Origin: an uncultured Collinsella sp.
GTDB taxonomy: Bacteria > Actinomycetota > Coriobacteriia > Coriobacteriales > Coriobacteriaceae
Length of the DNA stretch: 6,836 nt
Direction: 5' to 3'
Assembly (NCBI GenBank): GCA_958346165.1
Contig: CATVQO010000072.1
Span: forward strand, 1-6,836
Below, in pieces: positions 5,468-6,836 of the stretch. The position numbers and the translations under genes are program-made. Below the pieces are notes generated by a model that was not told the origin of the DNA, did not search any database, and worked only from the letters and a program-made list of their open reading frames with translations. Each line of letters begins with the position of its first letter. Position 1 is the first letter of the stretch.

Positions 5468-5476
5468 GGGTACGAT
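5468..5476 (+). promoter_or_regulatory. Candidate promoter -10 region of the small membrane-protein gene
   Basis: GGG followed by TACGAT (5471-5476; four of six bases match TATAAT) lies 33 bases before the ATG at 5510. No -35 match is seen. It is back-to-back with the candidate thiC -10 box on the other strand, with 11 bases between the two hexamers. Confidence 0.35.
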
Positions 5477-5509
5477 TGGCCTAACGAGCGTGCCTGTGGG
5501 GAGGCGTAC

Positions 5510-6025
5510 ATGGAAGACAAGCATCTATATCGAGAGACGCAATGGGATGTATCGGCCGAGGAAAGCCGTGCGCACCATGGGTTGGTTGCGATTGGTTTTG
5601 CGGTGCTTGCCGTGCTGGTGATTGCCTTTTGTATTTGGACGTTCGGCGGTCCTGGCGGCGCTACCTGGGGGTTTGAAGCCGACGAGGGCCTGCCGATTAT
5701 GACCATGAAAGTTTCTGGTGGCAACACGGTTGCCGCACCGGGCGACTATTGGTATCCGCGCGACGAGTTTGTGCAGCTGCAGCTGAGCGGCGGGTCTATT
5801 CCGGGCGAAGAAATCGAACGCGTGACGTTTGATGCGACGCTCAAAACGCTGACGGTGAAGCTCAAAGATCAAGGGGACGTGCCCACGACCATGGACATTG
5901 CGCTGACGGAATGGCGCTTGGAGCCCCCGGCGGGCGCTGCGGTATCCGAGGTGGAGCACGTTAAGATTACCTACCAAGATGGCTCGACGAGCGAGATTGC
6001 AAAGGCCGATGGCTTGGCGGAGTAA
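5510..6025 (+). CDS. Small single-pass membrane protein of unknown function
   Basis: This 171-residue protein is not recognised. A polar, acidic N-terminus (1-23) precedes one strongly hydrophobic helix (about 24-44). The remaining 125 or so residues are hydrophilic with alternating strand-like segments (for example 86-92, 103-118, 148-155) and Gly/Pro turns, suggesting a small beta-rich domain, probably outside the membrane. There is no lipobox (the Cys in IAFC lacks the required small residue before it) and no cysteine in the domain. The reading frame is open far upstream across the thiC antisense strand, but GGGGAGG at 5498-5504, five bases before the ATG at 5510, fixes the start. It is divergent from thiC and convergent with the yaaA-like gene, 23 bases away. 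A thiamine-related role is possible only by position. Confidence 0.75.
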   Translation: MEDKHLYRETQWDVSAEESRAHHGLVAIGFAVLAVLVIAFCIWTFGGPGGATWGFEADEGLPIMTMKVSGGNTVAAPGDYWYPRDEFVQLQLSGGSIPGEEIERVTFDATLKTLTVKLKDQGDVPTTMDIALTEWRLEPPAGAAVSEVEHVKITYQDGSTSEIAKADGLAE

Positions 6026-6048
6026 TGGGGTGTTTGGAAACGGCGGGC

Positions 6049-6836
6049 CTATTGTGCCTGCGCGTTCATGAAAACCAGGGTGTTTTTGTCTGAAAGCTCG
6101 GGGATGTGCCGATAGCCGATGTTGAATGCGGTGAGTTCGCTTGCATCCTCGAGCTTGTTTTCTGCCATCCACCGCACCATGGAGCCGCGCGCCTTTTTGC
6201 TGGCGGTCGACCGTTGGATGGGCTTCCCGTTGCGGATGCCCTCGCCAAAGAGGCATGTGACGGCCGTGGCGTCGTCCGCGAGGTGGGGCAGAACGGCTTT
6301 GGCATACTCTACGCTGGCGAGGTTGACGATCGTGGTGTTTGAGCCTGCCGGGGCGATAGCCCGCGCGAGCTTGTCGCTCCAAAACGCGTAGAGGTCTTGG
6401 GCATCGTCAACGGCGAGCTTCGCGCCCATTTCCAGCCGATACGGTTCGACGGCATGGAAGGGACGAACGCACCCGTAGAGGCCGGAGAGGATCCACAGAT
6501 GGTCTTGCAGCCATGCGAGCTGCGCTGAATCCATCACCTCGGATGCCATGCTCTGGTATTGAATGCCGCGATAGGACATGACGGCAGGGGAGAGGTGGCG
6601 AGCGAGTGCGGGATTGTCGAGATCGCCGCTTTTCAGGATGGGCCCGAACTCATGCAGGGTGTTGAGGCAAGGCCCCAGCAGTTTGTCACTCACGTTCCAC
6701 AGCGCCTGCAGGCCGCCGCTGCCTTCATTCCGCTCGATATCTAGCAGTGCGCGGTGGAGGCGAGCCGTCTCGCGCACAAAGGGTGGGATGCCCAGGACTT
6801 CAAAAGCATCTTGGGCCGCGCGCATCTGCTTGGCGG
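6049..6836 (-). CDS. yaaA: YaaA family peroxide-stress protein (5' end outside window)
   Basis: The visible 261 residues match the YaaA/DUF328 family, whose E. coli member is induced by OxyR, limits intracellular free iron and protects DNA during hydrogen peroxide stress; its biochemistry is only partly understood. Key matches are ISDKL-like VSDKL, LSGLYGCVRPFHAVEPYRLEMG, NLASVEY, the basic KKARG, and the LTAFNIGY segment near the C-terminus. The frame is open to the window edge and begins AKQM, which fits the family's N-terminal SPAK motif, so only about six to eight residues are missing. An internal ATG at 6825 would remove that motif and is unlikely to be the start. The gene ends 23 bases from the convergent membrane-protein gene; no terminator is obvious between them. 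Confidence 0.9.
   Translation of the reverse strand, partial: AKQMRAAQDAFEVLGIPPFVRETARLHRALLDIERNEGSGGLQALWNVSDKLLGPCLNTLHEFGPILKSGDLDNPALARHLSPAVMSYRGIQYQSMASEVMDSAQLAWLQDHLWILSGLYGCVRPFHAVEPYRLEMGAKLAVDDAQDLYAFWSDKLARAIAPAGSNTTIVNLASVEYAKAVLPHLADDATAVTCLFGEGIRNGKPIQRSTASKKARGSMVRWMAENKLEDASELTAFNIGYRHIPELSDKNTLVFMNAQAQ

Noticed and set aside
4826..5509. Long plus-strand open frame continuous with the small membrane-protein gene
   Set aside because: It is the antisense shadow of thiC and the riboswitch; a strong RBS and the start of plausible protein character place the real start at 5510.
6026..6048. Terminator between the membrane-protein gene and the yaaA-like gene
   Set aside because: Only imperfect GC-rich complementarity and no T run in the 23-base convergent gap.

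Overview
The window is GC-rich, densely coded bacterial chromosome with short intergenic gaps. Strong Shine-Dalgarno sites, a short-form ThiC, Ala/Glu-rich GC-biased coding and the gene mix suggest a high-GC Gram-positive, most likely a Coriobacteriia such as Collinsella. That placement is an inference from style and protein resemblance, not a database match. I see no mobile element, CRISPR array, tRNA or rRNA.

Layout, left to right. (1) 3-140 (+) is the 3' tail of an unidentified gene. (2) 225-920 (+) is a Bax inhibitor-1/YccA-type seven-helix membrane protein, closed by a clear UUCG-loop terminator. (3) 1059-2192 (+) is a TIGR02452-type protein (microbial PARG, macrodomain-like) with a Glu/Ala-rich linker and a non-consensus active-site motif, again closed by a terminator. 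(4) 2271-2930 (+) is an SGNH/GDSL hydrolase closely resembling the Mycobacterium smegmatis arylesterase/acyltransferase. (5) 2991-3821 (-) is thiD, convergent with gene 4 across a shared 12-bp perfect hairpin. (6) 4004-5338 (-) is thiC, preceded by a TPP riboswitch (5346-5437) whose last conserved segment contains the thiC ribosome-binding site. (7) 5510-6025 (+) is a small single-pass membrane protein of unknown function, divergent from thiC. (8) 6049-6836 (-) is a YaaA-family peroxide-stress protein, missing only a few N-terminal residues at the window edge.

The clearest functional unit is thiC-thiD. ThiC makes HMP-phosphate from the purine intermediate AIR, and ThiD phosphorylates it to HMP-pyrophosphate, giving the pyrimidine half of thiamine. 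Thiazole and coupling genes (thiG, thiE, thiM) are absent here. Only thiC carries the riboswitch; thiD seems to have its own promoter in the 182-nt gap. The other genes look like independent single-gene transcription units, several with a recurring GGGTAnnAT -10 region.

Nothing amounts to a demonstrable new multi-gene system. The points most worth a second look are the altered catalytic motif of the PARG-like protein, the compact riboswitch/RBS overlap and back-to-back promoters at thiC, and the repeat-rich thiC-thiD gap.
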